Shown here: positions 51,020 through 62,871 of the stretch, piece by piece
Layout: each line of letters begins with the position of its first letter
How positions within the stretch are numbered: the first letter of the stretch is position 1
NCBI GenBank assembly: GCA_963682055.1
Contig: OY821749.1
Span: 25,117,631-25,181,630, forward strand
Direction: 5' to 3'
Origin: Primula veris
Taxonomy: Eukaryota > Streptophyta > Magnoliopsida > Ericales > Primulaceae
Length of the DNA: 64,000 nucleotides
Made by a program: the position numbers and the translations under genes
The notes under the pieces: model-generated
What the model saw: only the letters and a program-made list of their open reading frames with translations
The model's database searches: none
Told to the model about the DNA's origin: nothing

Positions 51020-51735
51020 AACCGGATTTTTGTACATTTTTTACCCTCTTTTCTTATTTTATTTTTACCTTGTTTTCTTGATTAAAATGTATTTGATTTC
51101 TATTTTTTTTTCCTTTTCGCTCAATTTCGACTTTATTTTCAAACTCCAAAAAAAACCACAACAGTAATGTCACATGCAGTCATGTGTCGAAAGTTTCAGC
51201 ATTTCAAAATTGATTAAAAATAAATAAAATAGAAACACAAAATATACAAAAGTTAAATTTAATAAATAAATGTATAACAAGTAAAAATATTAAGGAACGA
51301 AGGTAAACAAATATTTTAAAAAAAGCTGAAAAAACCAAACGTATATTAAATAATAGATATATATACGAACAATTAAATATTTATTACATAATTTCAGTAT
51401 ATTCACTTCAATTAAAATACGAACCACCAAAAATTCTTTTATAAATTTTGTTTGCACTCACCACTATTTTAATTATTATTTTTGTTAAAAAAATTTTAAG
51501 ATGTGTGTTACGTATCAACATGATAAGTTGGTGTAAAATATCTTTTATAATCATTTGCATAGATTAATTTTTTAAATATTACTCGTATAATGTTATGTTA
51601 TTGCACATACAAAATTATGTTATGTTATTGCACTAACAATATATAATTTTGGGATGAGTTGTCAAAAAATATTTAAATGCTTTTCAGAATACCGTATATA
51701 TAAATTATTATGAAAAATATTAATAAAAAAAATCC
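51020..51735 (+). repeat. Dispersed repeat, copy 2 (plus orientation)
   Basis: It matches the reverse complement of 2480-3125 over about 650-700 bp with many small indels. It lies inside the 2.5-kb insertion that separates the two parts of LOR unit 1 flank, between the two Mutator-like MITEs. The element class is not known. Confidence 0.65.
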
Positions 51736-51927
51736 AAATTGTAGGTTCCCAGACCGTCCCTGATTATCTTGCCATTACTGTATTGGTTTGAATATATAAT
51801 ATTAGTTTGTTGGACAAAACTAAATTGTTAGTGAAGTGTGAATACATTTTAATTTTAACTAAATTAATATGTTAATTTACGGCTATAAAGTTAAAAACAT
51901 CAGATTTTACCCGCACCCCTATAAATG

Positions 51928-52169
51928 GGATGCATTTTTGCTGTCTTGAAAAATTCATAACAGCATGTCTTGAATTTTTCAGACAACAAAATACATTTTT
52001 ATTTTTTTGAAATAATATAATTTAGAATGTGTCACATAATAAAACATAACACATATTAATAAAATCAAAAATATAACATACAAAATTACATTATTTAAAG
52101 AAATAAAATAAAATAAGATAAGATTTTGCTGCTTGACTTGAATTTTTAAGGGGCAGCGAAATCCTTTCC
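51928..52169. mobile_element. Mutator-like MITE, copy B
   Basis: Same family as copy A. The left end is GGATGCATTTTTGCTGTC, the right end GGCAGCGAAATCCTTTCC, with a shared AACATACAAAATTA internal block. It has an exact 9-bp target duplication, CTATAAATG (51919-51927 and 52170-52178), is 242 bp long and non-coding. Confidence 0.88.
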
Positions 52170-52195
52170 CTATAAATGCTCTAAAATGTGAACCC

Positions 52196-52632
52196 GTGTT
52201 AAACGGCTCAATATGTGAATACTTTAAGCACTTACTTTTCAATCTTCTTCCAATAAAATAGAACCTTATAATATTCCAAAAACGACACATCATTGACATC
52301 AATAATTCAATATTATGCTTAGGGATAATTATACAGACAGTCCTCATAGTCTACTGTCTTATCTAAAAACACACACCCACACGTCCTAAATAAGAAACAT
52401 AATTGATTTCCACTATGAACACAAGTTATTTGGAATGAAAAAATGTAATCAAAACGTTTGAAGATCAATTTAAAATATAATAACTTCTTAAGGACATGTT
52501 TAAATTGACAATTGTCCTAATTTCAACATAAAAATTTTAATTGATGTGAGTAAAAAAGTTACTTATTTGGTTTTACCTTTGTTAGGATATACCCCATTCT
52601 ATGCTCTTGTTCATAGTGTGTCGCGTTAAAAG
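52196..52632. repeat. LOR-array flank repeat, unit 1 proximal part
   Basis: It shares long blocks with 63446-63887, including AACGACACATCA, GCTTAGGGATAATTATACA, CATAATTGATTTCC, AAGTTATTTGGAATGAAAAA and GATGTGAGTAAAAAAGTTA. Weaker matches occur at 60730-61000. It ends where a hAT MITE is inserted. Confidence 0.85.
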
Positions 52633-53079
52633 TAGGGCTGCAAATGAATCAAGATACTCACGAACAACCTCATGTTTGTTCAGTTATAAATAAACTAAGT
52701 TTGAACAAAAATACATGCCTCGTTGAATAAACGAGCCGAGTCCGAGCAATAACCTATTCAACTCATTAAAGGCTCGGGCTCGTTCGATTAAATTAATATA
52801 TATTTTTTAATACAGTATGTATATATATATGTATGTATATATATATATAATTTTCACAAAATTATACTTAAATATAAAAAATATTTTTTTACTAGATTTT
52901 ATGAGCCGATCCGAGTTTAACGAGCCTGATTAGGTTAATTAAAGCATAACTAGCCTAATGATCATGAGCCCAAACTTTTCAAATAAGTAACGAGCCGAGC
53001 TTGAACCGAGTCTAAACAAGCTTATGAGTAAACGAGCCGAGTCCGAGCCCATGTCAGACTCGGCTCATTTGCAGCCCTA
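52633..53079. mobile_element. hAT-like MITE upstream of LOR copy 1
   Basis: The ends TAGGGCTGCAAATGA and TCATTTGCAGCCCTA are perfect inverted repeats. Flanks GTTAAAAG and ATTATAAG agree at 6 of 8 bases, a decayed 8-bp hAT target duplication. Subterminal CGAGCCGAG and CTCGGCTC words are typical of this family. It is 447 bp and non-coding. The left end of a related copy lies at 63888. Confidence 0.85.
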
Positions 53080-54679
53080 ATTATAAGTTGTTATTAACTG
53101 ATACACATGTCAACAACAAACTAGCCGTATAAGCGTGGATGCCCTATTATTTATCACCTCATTCTTGTTAAATTCTCGTCACATATTTTCTTAGTAAAAA
53201 TCTGCAATTTTTATTTCTTTTAAAAATCATCTATTGACGAGTTGACCGTCCGTCGAAACCTAAGTTAAAGGACTGGTGTGGCAAAACGGGTTTTAACCCG
53301 ACCCGCTACGGGCCGGATAAAAGTGTAACTTTATTTGGGTCACGTCAGATTGGATCAAGTCGGGTAAAAGTAAAACTTACCCAAATGAATCCACAACTCT
53401 CTCACTCCCTTTCTCACGTCTCGATCTATTTTTGATGCGAAAATTATCACTATTCAGTACAATTAATTATTAGTACCATAGATGACGTATACCATTTAGA
53501 ATACATAAAAACGAGTAGATGCATATTACCATAGGAGTGATGTTACAGCCACGCATAAAAGTGATCTTAAAATTATATCCGCTAAGATGAATAGTTGTAA
53601 TCATCATTTTCTCAAGAAAAAATCTCAAATCTCAAAAAGAAGAAAGTGCACGTGTAAAATAAATCACTTGTTGTTTATAGCCTTTATTCTCTATGAGTTT
53701 GTTTTTAACTTTTATAAAAATAAACTAGACAGTATGGTTAAAGAAAAAATTATGCCCACTATCCCAGACATTAAAGAAAAAATTACAAATTAAAATTTTT
53801 TCTATCAATTTACAAATTCATTTATTAATTTTTTTGTCATTTATTTATCGAGTAATATGCTAGACCTACAACTTGCACACATCTCACACACTCCACTCCA
53901 TATGCTAATAAAATACATATTTATCCTTCAAAATAAAAATAAAAATAAAAATTTATAATTTGATAAATCAAAATATAAATATCCAATATAATAAAATTTT
54001 AAGCTATTAAAAGCTCAAATAAAAATATACAAGAATCATAGTTGAGTCTAACAAAAATTTAAATATGAATTAAAAATAAGAAAAAAATGTTAAATCTAAA
54101 AACATAACCCACTAAAACTCAAATAAGAATATACTAGAACCTTAATTGAGTTTACTCTAAATTTAAATATTAATTATAAATAAATTTTTTTGTTAAATCT
54201 AGAATTAATAACAATCAAAACTCTTTATGGGGCGTATATGCCATGTAATGTGACAAAATCGGATTGATTTTTTTTTTTAGAAGAAAAATGTGTGAGTGAA
54301 ATTATTTTGCATTGCCATGAATTCGATAAATGCATAAATGACGTAAATGACATATGCTACTACTCGATACAGTTGTTTTTAAACATATGCATATTACCAT
54401 AAATACTACTATTTTGATCACTAATTAATGTGTTTTGATAGGTTTTCATTAAATACATGTACAATAATATGGGGATATAAAGCTTAAAGCAAAGAAATTA
54501 TCAAAAGAATAATTTAAGCCATAATTTAAGTAAACAAATAGGCAATTTAATTGATTATTTTTCCCATTTGAATAATTTTGTCATTTAAACCGAAGCACCA
54601 CCTAAGAGAGAGACTAGGGGATTATATCAGAACAAATGGTAAACTAGGAGGACTATATCAGTATATTAATAACGAAATA

Positions 54680-54705
54680 CCGCGTAAAAGCCTCTATATA
54701 TATAT
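54680..54705 (+). promoter_or_regulatory. CGCG box and TATA box of LOR copy 1
   Basis: CCGCGT at 54680-54685 fits the CAMTA-type core vCGCGb. A CTATATATATAT TATA box starts at about 54693, some 140 bp before the ATG. The same order and spacing (CGCGTAAAA, then CTATATAT) is kept in copy 2 although the surrounding sequence has drifted. Regulation by a CAMTA factor is inference. Confidence 0.5.
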
Positions 54706-54833
54706 CTCCCATTTCCCACATTTTTACCATCACACAAAAAACAGATGCTAAAAAACTAGCCCAACGACTTTCTTTTCTCTCTCATCATTATCATTTAAAT
54801 AAAACTCTCTACATATTTTATTTAAATCTGATC

Positions 54834-57800
54834 ATGGCAAATTACCCTCCAGCAACACCACCGCAGGCTTTTGCTCCATTAGCGAATCCGGTGACGGTGG
54901 TGGGACCGCAATTCTGTGCACCGTACCCTGTTGATCTCTCTGTTGTGAGGAAAATGTTGAAAATTACTGAGGGTAACTTTACAGTTACTGATGTTAATGG
55001 TAACGTTTTGTTCACTGTGAAAGGGAAGTTTTTTAGTCTTCATGATAAACGTGTTCTTCTTGATGCTGCCGGCCAGCCTCTTCTCACTCTAAAACAAAAG
55101 GTAACTGACTGATCAACTCATGCAATTGATCACAGGAGCAATTTTTATTTATTTTTACTTTACCTTTTTATGTTGCGTGTTTCTCGATTTATACTTTACG
55201 TTGTTAATTTTTCAATAAGTACCTTGGATTCGTGTTTTTTTTATAAATATACAGAACTTTTCGATCTAATCATCTAATTATGGATGGAAAACATCTGTTA
55301 TGCTTGTTTTGGAAAAGGGACTCCAGCACCCCATATCGAGAAAAAAACTGTTTTTTTACCGTGTATACTATATACTAATTTTTTTTATCGATTTTAGTTA
55401 CAAAAAAAAAGTGCTAGTTCCGTCACTCCCTATCAATATAGTATATACATTGTAGGGTAAATATCACTTTTTCTATAGCAAACTATAGTATTCTAAGGAT
55501 TAATACATCCATATGCAGAGGAAGTTAAGTGATGACAGTCAATCACGTCACCTCCCATCATAGTTACATATTTATAAGAATTACCATGTGTTACTTTATA
55601 TAATTTTGTTGAACTTAGTGATTTGGATACCCTTGAGAAAAAAATTGCATCTTAACATTGTTTTTTATGTGAATTGGGTACCCCTGACTAGAGCCGGCCG
55701 AATCTAAGTATTGTTGGTAGGTTAACTAGAAACAAATAAATTTTGTTTTGCCCATTTTTATTTTTAAAAACTAGAAAACATATAGTAACTGATGACTAAT
55801 TCTTTTGTGAAAGTTTTTTGCCCATGGGGTGTATTGACCAGGCCACTTAGGCCTTGTTTGTTTGGATCTTTTCTAAGTTGGGATTGGATTAACAAAGACT
55901 AGTAGTATACTGAAGCTAAAGGTTGAATTTAAGAGCAATAATACTGCTGCAAATAAAGGATCTTATAGTTGATTCATTTTTGCCTGGGACGTCCAGTTCC
56001 AAAGTCACTGAATAGGTACGTCGCCAATCCTTATAGCAGACTCCCCTAATTTGCACAAAATCTGACAATTTGTATACCAAAACTTAACTAAACTGGAAAT
56101 ACTTGTGTGTTTTGATAGGATTGTTCGGTTCTGTCATTTGTGTAGGCTGTTGAAATTGTGAACTGATAGGGGGGTGAATAATTATTTGATATTTTGTAGA
56201 TTGATGACAAAATTATGAACTTTAATAGTTTGGTACGCTCATCGTTTAAATATTATAAGTTGGTGTACAAAATTTGTATTCTTCGGTATATTGTTTAAAT
56301 GGGATAGATTGAGCCTGTGATCTTTCAATCTTTTGGCATATTTTATTTAAGCTATAGTTTTATTTAGTGATGAAACTCGCTCGGAAGGAGGTAGTATGTG
56401 GTCAAAGAAGAGATGATACCTGTGCAAATCGTTTAAAGAATTGATTTTGTGTCTTGTTTGTTCAAAATTTCATTTTAGGTATAACCTTTATATGTTGCAA
56501 AGGCTTTGAATTGAATTTAGTCCAATCGCATCTTGGTTTACTGATCTCTTTTCTAATTTTCAATATTCAATTAGTATCCTCCCAAACAGGAGCATCTTTC
56601 AAGATTGGTAGATAATTTTTTCTAAGGTTTCAAAAATAAAGTTCTGACAAAACAAATAGGGCCTTATAGTTGAACCTGGGAAGTATTACCTCATACAATT
56701 CATTGGCTCATTACTTATGAGATTCTTTTTGCGTGGTATAAACATGTTATTTAAGGTTACCCACATATGCAAAGGATTATAGGAATAAAGCGATACACCA
56801 AACACAAAATAAGACTGTGAACCAGATTGGTGACATATCACTTGGTCTACCCAAAATTAGAAAACCTCACAATCTACTATCTTTAGTTTCTAATTCAGGG
56901 TGGCGCTCACGTTTTATGTCAGCAATTGGGATCCCAATCTAGTTCTGGGTTTGAATTCTACATCGGATGAATATGATTATTGATATTATGGTAGACTAAG
57001 TTCATTAAGAAAATCCATCAAAAAGTTACTTATTTTGAGTTTGCAATATTTTATTTGTATCCATTCGACCACTCCGAAACAGTTGAAGTTCCTTTTCCTT
57101 TTAGGTTATTCTTATTTTATACGCCCATTTTCTACTGTATTAACTTCATAAGTAAGTAAATACATAATCTAAAGATTGACTGCAAACAAGAATGGTCTTT
57201 TTATCTTGCAGAACAAATAGTATCATGTTTCATGTTTGCTTATGGGGAAAAAAAATCATTGTCATGACACCATACAAAAGAAAGTTATTAAACTGATATT
57301 CATTGCAGTTTAGAATATTATGTTTAAATGTCTTTATGTCTCAATGCTTGTGCCTTTCCCACTGGCACTTCAAATGTTATGTTCTCTGTACCATTTCTTT
57401 AGGTCCTAGGCCTTTTTTAGGAAATTAGTTTTGCATTTGCAATATGTTCACACATTTTAATCATCATTGCAGGCATTGTCGATGCACAGGAGGTGGGAGG
57501 CTTATAGAGGAGAGAGCACCGATTCGAAAGATCTGCTCTTCAGTGTCAAAAAATCTTCTGTTCTCCAATTTAAAACACAGTTGGATGTGTTTTTTGCAGC
57601 CAACTCAAACGAAGAGATTTGTGATTTTAAGATTAAGGGGAGTTGGTTTGAGAGATCTTGCACCATCACTCTTGGAGATACTACATCTATCATTGCCCAG
57701 GTATGTTAGTCTTGTTCATATTGCCCAAAGCTAATTATAAATATTCTACACTTGTTTGGTTACATTTGAGTTATTGATAGTTGCTTTTGTATCTTTTCTT

Positions 57801-58799
57801 TGAAATAAACTATAATTCATTGATATTGATCGCATTTCCTCATATGAGAATTTGGTCATGGAAAGGTGAAAATCTAACCTGCATGTTGGTCTTTGATTTA
57901 AATGTTATTGACTTAAGACTTATTGTGTAACTTATCCTTCTCAAATATTATGTATGAGTATATATATATATAAATATTATTTTATGATAGCTCGTTTCAG
58001 AGAACCTTAAAGCTCATTCCTTCATCATGTAGGTCAAAATCAAATAAACTCTTTGCTGAAAAGTTCATAAGATTTGGGCTTTTTACGCTTTCCGGAACAT
58101 AAAAGGCTTGCTCTATAGTAAAGCTCTTGAAAACACTGATGTATTACTACGCTTTCTCATTTTAAAACATTGATGCTGGACACATGCTATCTTTACCAAA
58201 TTAGTATTGATAAATTCCATAGCTTTTCAAGAGAACCATGTACATGGTATTTCCACTTCTTTACATGAATAGAGATAGTTTGCACATATTTCAAAATTAT
58301 GTATGGAGTCACTTTAGATTACTAAAAGAAATTTTAGTCCATTTTTGTTGATAAAAAATAGGCTTAGGACCTAATGAGACGGAATCAGAGAACATTAGTC
58401 ATTATTTATAAACAACATTTCAGTAGTTGAGCAAATGTGGATATTCCCTTTATGTAAATATCGACTCCGACTTTTCAAGTCATTTGTATTCAAATTGTAT
58501 CAGAGGTACTTGATACCATTGTTAAATTTGCTACTTCTAGAAAGGGTAAACCATGAAAAATAAGGGGAAATACTCTGATGATATGTACACAGAGAGAAAC
58601 TGGTACATACTACATTTATTAATTGAGATTAAAATTTATGATTTATTTGCAGATGCACAGGAATCATACTGCTTCAAGTATTTTTCTTGGGAAAGACAAC
58701 TTTGGGGTGACTGTGTATCCTAATGTGGACTATGCCTTTATAGTTGCTCTTGTTGTGATCCTTGAGGAGATCAATACTGACCGAGCTGGAGAGGATTAA
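54834..58799 (+). CDS. LOR15: LURP-one-related protein, LOR15-like, copy 1
   Basis: Three exons, 54834-55100, 57473-57700 and 58653-58799, all phase 0 with GT-AG introns of 2372 and 952 bp, give 213 residues. After a Pro/Ala-rich start comes the LOR (tubby-like beta-barrel) domain. Its family motifs are CAPYPVDLSVVRKM, TDVNGNVLF, HDKRVLLD, MHRRWEAYRG, CDFKIKGSWFERSC, IIAQMHR and FLGKDNFGVTVYPNVDYAFIVALVVILEEI. The last segment is the hydrophobic central helix of the barrel. It matches my memory of Arabidopsis LOR15 throughout and is full length. LURP1, the founding member, is needed for basal defence against downy mildew; the molecular role of other LOR proteins is unknown. It lies in tandem with copy 2. 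Intron 1 holds a PIF/Harbinger-like insertion. Confidence 0.93.
55850..56663. mobile_element. PIF/Harbinger-like (Tourist) element in LOR intron 1
   Basis: The ends GGCCTTGTTTGTTT and its imperfect inverse AACAAATAGGGCC are flanked by TTA on both sides (55847-55849, 56664-56666), the target duplication of PIF/Harbinger elements. It is 814 bp and has no transposase frame. It is absent from the homologous intron of LOR copy 2. Confidence 0.75.
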
Positions 58800-59399
58800 G
58801 CTTATGTACAAATTGCTGCTGCCATGGCACATCCTTTGTTTACGCTTTGCTTTATACTGCTATGATTTCTGGAATAAGAGTACAACAAATTGTGATGCTT
58901 GAATACGTCCTTATATTCTGATGCCTTAATTTGTAGTGTGTTTGTAGTAAAAATGTACCAGTTATATAGCCAAATACAGAAGTCCCAGAAAGGACTGGTT
59001 TGCAATGTTACTGCATATCGATGGTACTTGTGTGTCAACTGTTGGAATATGGAAAGAAATTCTATTTAGTTTCCTTCTAGTTTTTTGGTTAATAATTAAA
59101 AGCTGTGCTTAAATCGGACTTATCCTGTCTTGGTGCCTCCTTAATGGATATCTGTTATGTTCTGATGTCTTGTACTTCTGCTAACTTGGTTGAGGTCTTT
59201 ACTTCACTCATTTTTCGATACATACTTTTTTGTATTTAAATTGTTGTGTTGCTTTCATACGGAATCTTTATTTCTCTTTTTTTCTAGTTTTGGCTATCGT
59301 TTCTTGGATTAAATCATGTAATCCAAGTCTATACGACCTTAGCTTTAAGTCTGCATACAGGATGGTCTAGTTGAGGCGAGTTCCTTCTTAGTAGGGGTA

Positions 59400-59663
59400 T
59401 TGAAGCACATTTCTGTCTTTGAGCTTATAATGCCTGGTTACTTTGTACGTGTACATATTTCTTCATCATATTTTTATCCATATTTTGTCCAAGTTTATAT
59501 TAATTCAAACGGCAAACGGTTTAGAATGGTGACTGACGGCGTGTTTATGTTAAAGAAATGCGTGAATTTCATTGAATGCGTAGAACTTGGTTACAAGATT
59601 GTGGGGCGGATTGGAATTGATGTGGCCGACATTCTTGGGTTCTATATTGGGAGAACAGAATGA
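59400..59663 (+). other. Unrecognised 87-codon open frame
   Basis: The frame's second half (residues about 35-87, containing NGKRFRMVTDGV and ELGYKIVGRIGIDVADILG) has richer base composition and protein-like residue use than the surroundings. The first half looks random and the first codon is not ATG. I do not recognise the sequence. It may be a fragment of a gene carried into the array; functional coding is doubtful. Confidence 0.15.
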
Positions 59664-60654
59664 TTCTCGATCATAAAATCGAGTGAATTTAGTCTTATCA
59701 AGGAATGTATGGTGACTTTGATCAAGATGATGTGTACATAACTTGCAATGTTTGAGTTTTCACGAGGCAACCTTTCATCTTTGATTTTGTGGTTTCTGAA
59801 CATTTGTAAGTTGGTATATGCACTTTAATAATATATGTTATTGATTTTTGATAAGACACGATGATATATTAATATTTTTATGATTAACGTATCCTAACCG
59901 TATCGTATCCTAAATTTAAAAAAAAAAAAACCGTATTTCTGTATCCGTATCGTATTAGATACCATACTCGTATATATCCGTATTCGTGTAACATAGATTA
60001 ATGAAGGAAACAACGGCCTATAATATATTTATCGACATTGTGTTGTAAGATTTTATCACCTTAACCCGTTAAAATTTCATCACCTATTTAATTATTCGCC
60101 CTAAAACTCTTTTAAATAAAAGGCACTTATCCGTCTCCTGACATTGGATCGGCGGTTAAGCTAAAATGGTTGAAATGTCACTCCTAGTCCTAGCTTTATT
60201 GTAGATTTTGTATACGTGTCCCGAATTGAAGGATGTATATGAAATTGATACGTATCTTATATGTTTAAGTTTTTTTCTTGGGTAATATGACATGATGTTT
60301 CTTTTTAATTAAACTAATATATAAAATAAAAACACTACATGGTTATAATAAAATACCGTAAAAAGCAGAGTTAATCATTGATTAGTACATAAAAACATAT
60401 TTAATTTCTAACACCTCGAATTCTTTAAGTCTTGTTTAAGATTTGATGCATATTATGTAGTATTGTGTAACATCAAAGTTAAAAACAAATACTAAAAAAA
60501 ATGTATCATCATGAAGCATGATATCATGTAGCATATCTATTAATTTTTTCTATTTTAGGGTCTGAATTTTTAATAATTAAGTATCATGTAAATTTTCATT
60601 AATTTATGTAAAAAGTATCACAAAATGTTTCAGATTTCCAATATTTTTATTAAT

Positions 60655-61010
60655 GGTCTTTGAGGTTTTAACGATTTTTGAAAGGAGGCGACTTTTCCTG
60701 GACGCGGTCCTTAATTATTCATGAAAGACGGCTCAATGTAGTATCTTGATTAAACTATATTCCTTCTTTTTCCATTAATATTGATCATTGACTAATAAAC
60801 AGAATACTTATATACTTGCACTCCAAAAACTACACATCAATCATCATATGGATAATTATAAGAACAATCCTTAATTATAGTCTATTGTTTTATCTAAAAC
60901 ACACACCCATACCGAGTTCTGAATAACTAACATTATTGGTTTTCATAACAACAACTAGGTTATTTCAAATGATAAAATGTAATCAAGACACCAGTTAACG
61001 ATAATTTTGG
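60655..61010. repeat. LOR-array flank repeat, unit 2
   Basis: A diverged copy of the sequence at 49614-49692 plus 52196 onward and at 63362 onward. Shared words are GGTCTTTGA, ACGGCTCAA, ACACATCA, GGATAATTATA and TTTATCTAAAACACACACCC. It lacks the hAT MITE present in units 1 and 3. Confidence 0.6.
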
Positions 61011-61368
61011 AACTCAAATCTAATATAAAAAATTGGGCGTAGAAGGCGGTTTAGTATACATTTCTAGCCTAAATTTTCAATTCCATAATAACATGGAGAC
61101 AATTAGTTTGGTTAATCGAAACTTCAGAAATCAATTAAAATAAATAAATTAAATACGACACCATTAGCTTTGATTTAGACCTTGTCTTTATTTCCCTTTT
61201 TTGAGCGTAACATCTTAGGTAATAACAAAAAAATAGTCACAAAAGGGGATTTACTTTATATTTGCAGTCTAATCTTTATGGGGCCAATAAGTTTATTAAC
61301 CAAAACTCCATACATGAATCGGAATAAGTTATAAACTGGGGGACCATCATAGTGTAGCTTACCGAACA

Positions 61369-61399
61369 ACGCGTAAAAAACTTCTATATATATATATAT
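61369..61399 (+). promoter_or_regulatory. CGCG box and TATA box of LOR copy 2
   Basis: ACGCGT at 61369-61374 is followed by a CTATATATATAT box (about 61383-61399), 140-150 bp before the ATG. It is the counterpart of the copy 1 promoter core. Confidence 0.5.
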
Positions 61400-61534
61400 T
61401 CCATATTTTTGTTCACCATGTTACGCTTCAATACAAAAACTGTTAAAAAAACCAACCCAGCAACTTAATTTTCTTTCACAGTCTCATTATCTATTAAATA
61501 AAACCCTTTCTCTGTTTTTTATTTAAGTCTGATC

Positions 61535-62871
61535 ATGGCAAACTACAGCTACCCTCCGGCGACACCACCACAGGCTTTTGCACCGTTAGCAACTCCGGTG
61601 GTGGTGGTGGGACCGCATTTCTCTGCCCCGTATCCTGTGGATCTCTCTGTTGTTAGAAAAATGTTGAAAATTACTGAGGGTAACTTTACAGTTACTGATG
61701 TTAATGGTAACGTTTTGTTCACGGTGAAAGGAAAGTTTTTTAGCCTTCATGATAAACGTGTTCTTCTTGATGCTGCTGGCCAACCTCTTCTCACTCTAAA
61801 ACAAAAGGTAACTTGACTCATATATATTTGATCACAAGGGGTAACGTTTATTTACTTAGACTCAATCTAGTTTTGTGTTTGAATTTTGATGTTGGATGAA
61901 TATCATTATTGATATTATGAGTAGACTAAGTTCATTAAGAAAATCTGTCAAGTATACTTGCTTATTTTGTCTTGGCAATGTTTTGTTTGTATCCATTCGA
62001 TCACTCCGAAACAGTGGAAGTTCCTTTTCCTTTTAGGCTTCTTATTTTAGACATCCATTTTCCATTCTATCAGCTTCATAAACTAGTAAATACATAATCT
62101 AAAGAGTGACTGCAAACATATATTGATCTTTTTTATCTTGCAGAACAAATGATAACATGTTTCATGTTTGCATCAAATGGAAATTTTGTTTCATTGTTAT
62201 GACACCATACAAAAGAAAGTTACAAAACTAATACTCATCTGTTTAGGACATTAATTATGTTCAAATGTCTCAATGCTTGTACCTTTCCCACTGTCAATTC
62301 AAATGTTATGTTCGCTGTACCACTTGGAATATGTTCAAACATTTTATATCATCATTGCAGACGTTGTCGATGCATAGGAGGTGGGAGGCATATAGAGGAG
62401 AGAGCACCAACTCAAAAGATCTGCTCTTCAGTGTCAAAAAATCTTCTCTGCTCCAATTTAAGACACAGTTGGATGTGTTTTTTGCAGCCAACTCAAACGA
62501 AGAGATTTGTGATTTTAAGATTAAGGGGAGTTGGTTTGAGAGATCTTGCACCATCACTCTTGGAGACACTTCAACCATCATTGCCCAGGTATGTTAGTTG
62601 TTTGGTTACATTTTGAGTTATCTATAGTTGTTTTTTGTATTTTTTTTCTCTGAAATAAACTATAACATCAATGATATCAATCATACTACATTTATTTATT
62701 GAGATAAAATCTATGTTTTATTTGCAGATGCACAGGAATCACACTGCTTCGAGTATTTTTCTTGGGAAAGACAACTTTGGGGTGACTGTGTATCCGAATG
62801 TCGACTATGCCTTTATAGTTGCTCTTGTTGTGATCCTTGAGGAGATCAATACTGACCGAGCTCAAAGTTAA
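61535..62871 (+). CDS. LOR15: LURP-one-related protein, LOR15-like, copy 2
   Basis: Three phase-0 exons, 61535-61807, 62361-62588 and 62728-62871, give 214 residues. The protein is nearly identical to copy 1. Differences are an extra Ser-Tyr near the N-terminus, a few changes in residues 18-31, Thr for Ala at the start of exon 2, and a C-terminus of AQS in place of AGED. All LOR motifs are intact. Introns are much shorter than in copy 1 (553 and 139 bp), because two blocks of about 1.8 kb and 0.78 kb are missing. The similarity of exons, introns and both flanks shows a tandem segmental duplication; both copies look functional. Confidence 0.93.

Larger units (their letters stand above)
38790..54679. 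other. Gene-poor, repeat-dense interval
   Basis: Almost 16 kb without a recognised protein gene. Separately listed contents are a non-LTR-like retroelement, a 2.3-kb inverted repeat, a 128-bp tandem triplication with an adjoining foldback, a CACTA-like terminus, a GGCAGAG-ended element, two Mutator-like MITEs, a dispersed repeat, a hAT MITE, and two segments repeated downstream of the LOR genes. At 41.55-41.95 kb a less AT-rich stretch has a 114-codon frame with no recognisable similarity. A TATA box (CTATATAAAC) at about 46624 has no evident gene after it. Confidence 0.55.
58800..61368. other. Intergenic region between the two LOR genes
   Basis: 58800 to about 59310 is the 3' flank of copy 1 and matches the 3' flank of copy 2 (62872 to about 63320). 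About 59310-60650 has no counterpart after copy 2 and contains only an unexplained 87-codon frame (59400-59663). 60655 to about 61010 is a diverged copy of the upstream LOR flank, and the promoter of copy 2 follows. No further gene was recognised. Confidence 0.6.

Noticed and set aside
51979..52347. 122-codon minus-strand frame
   Set aside because: It crosses the Mutator-like MITE border and the LOR flank repeat, so it cannot be a conserved gene.
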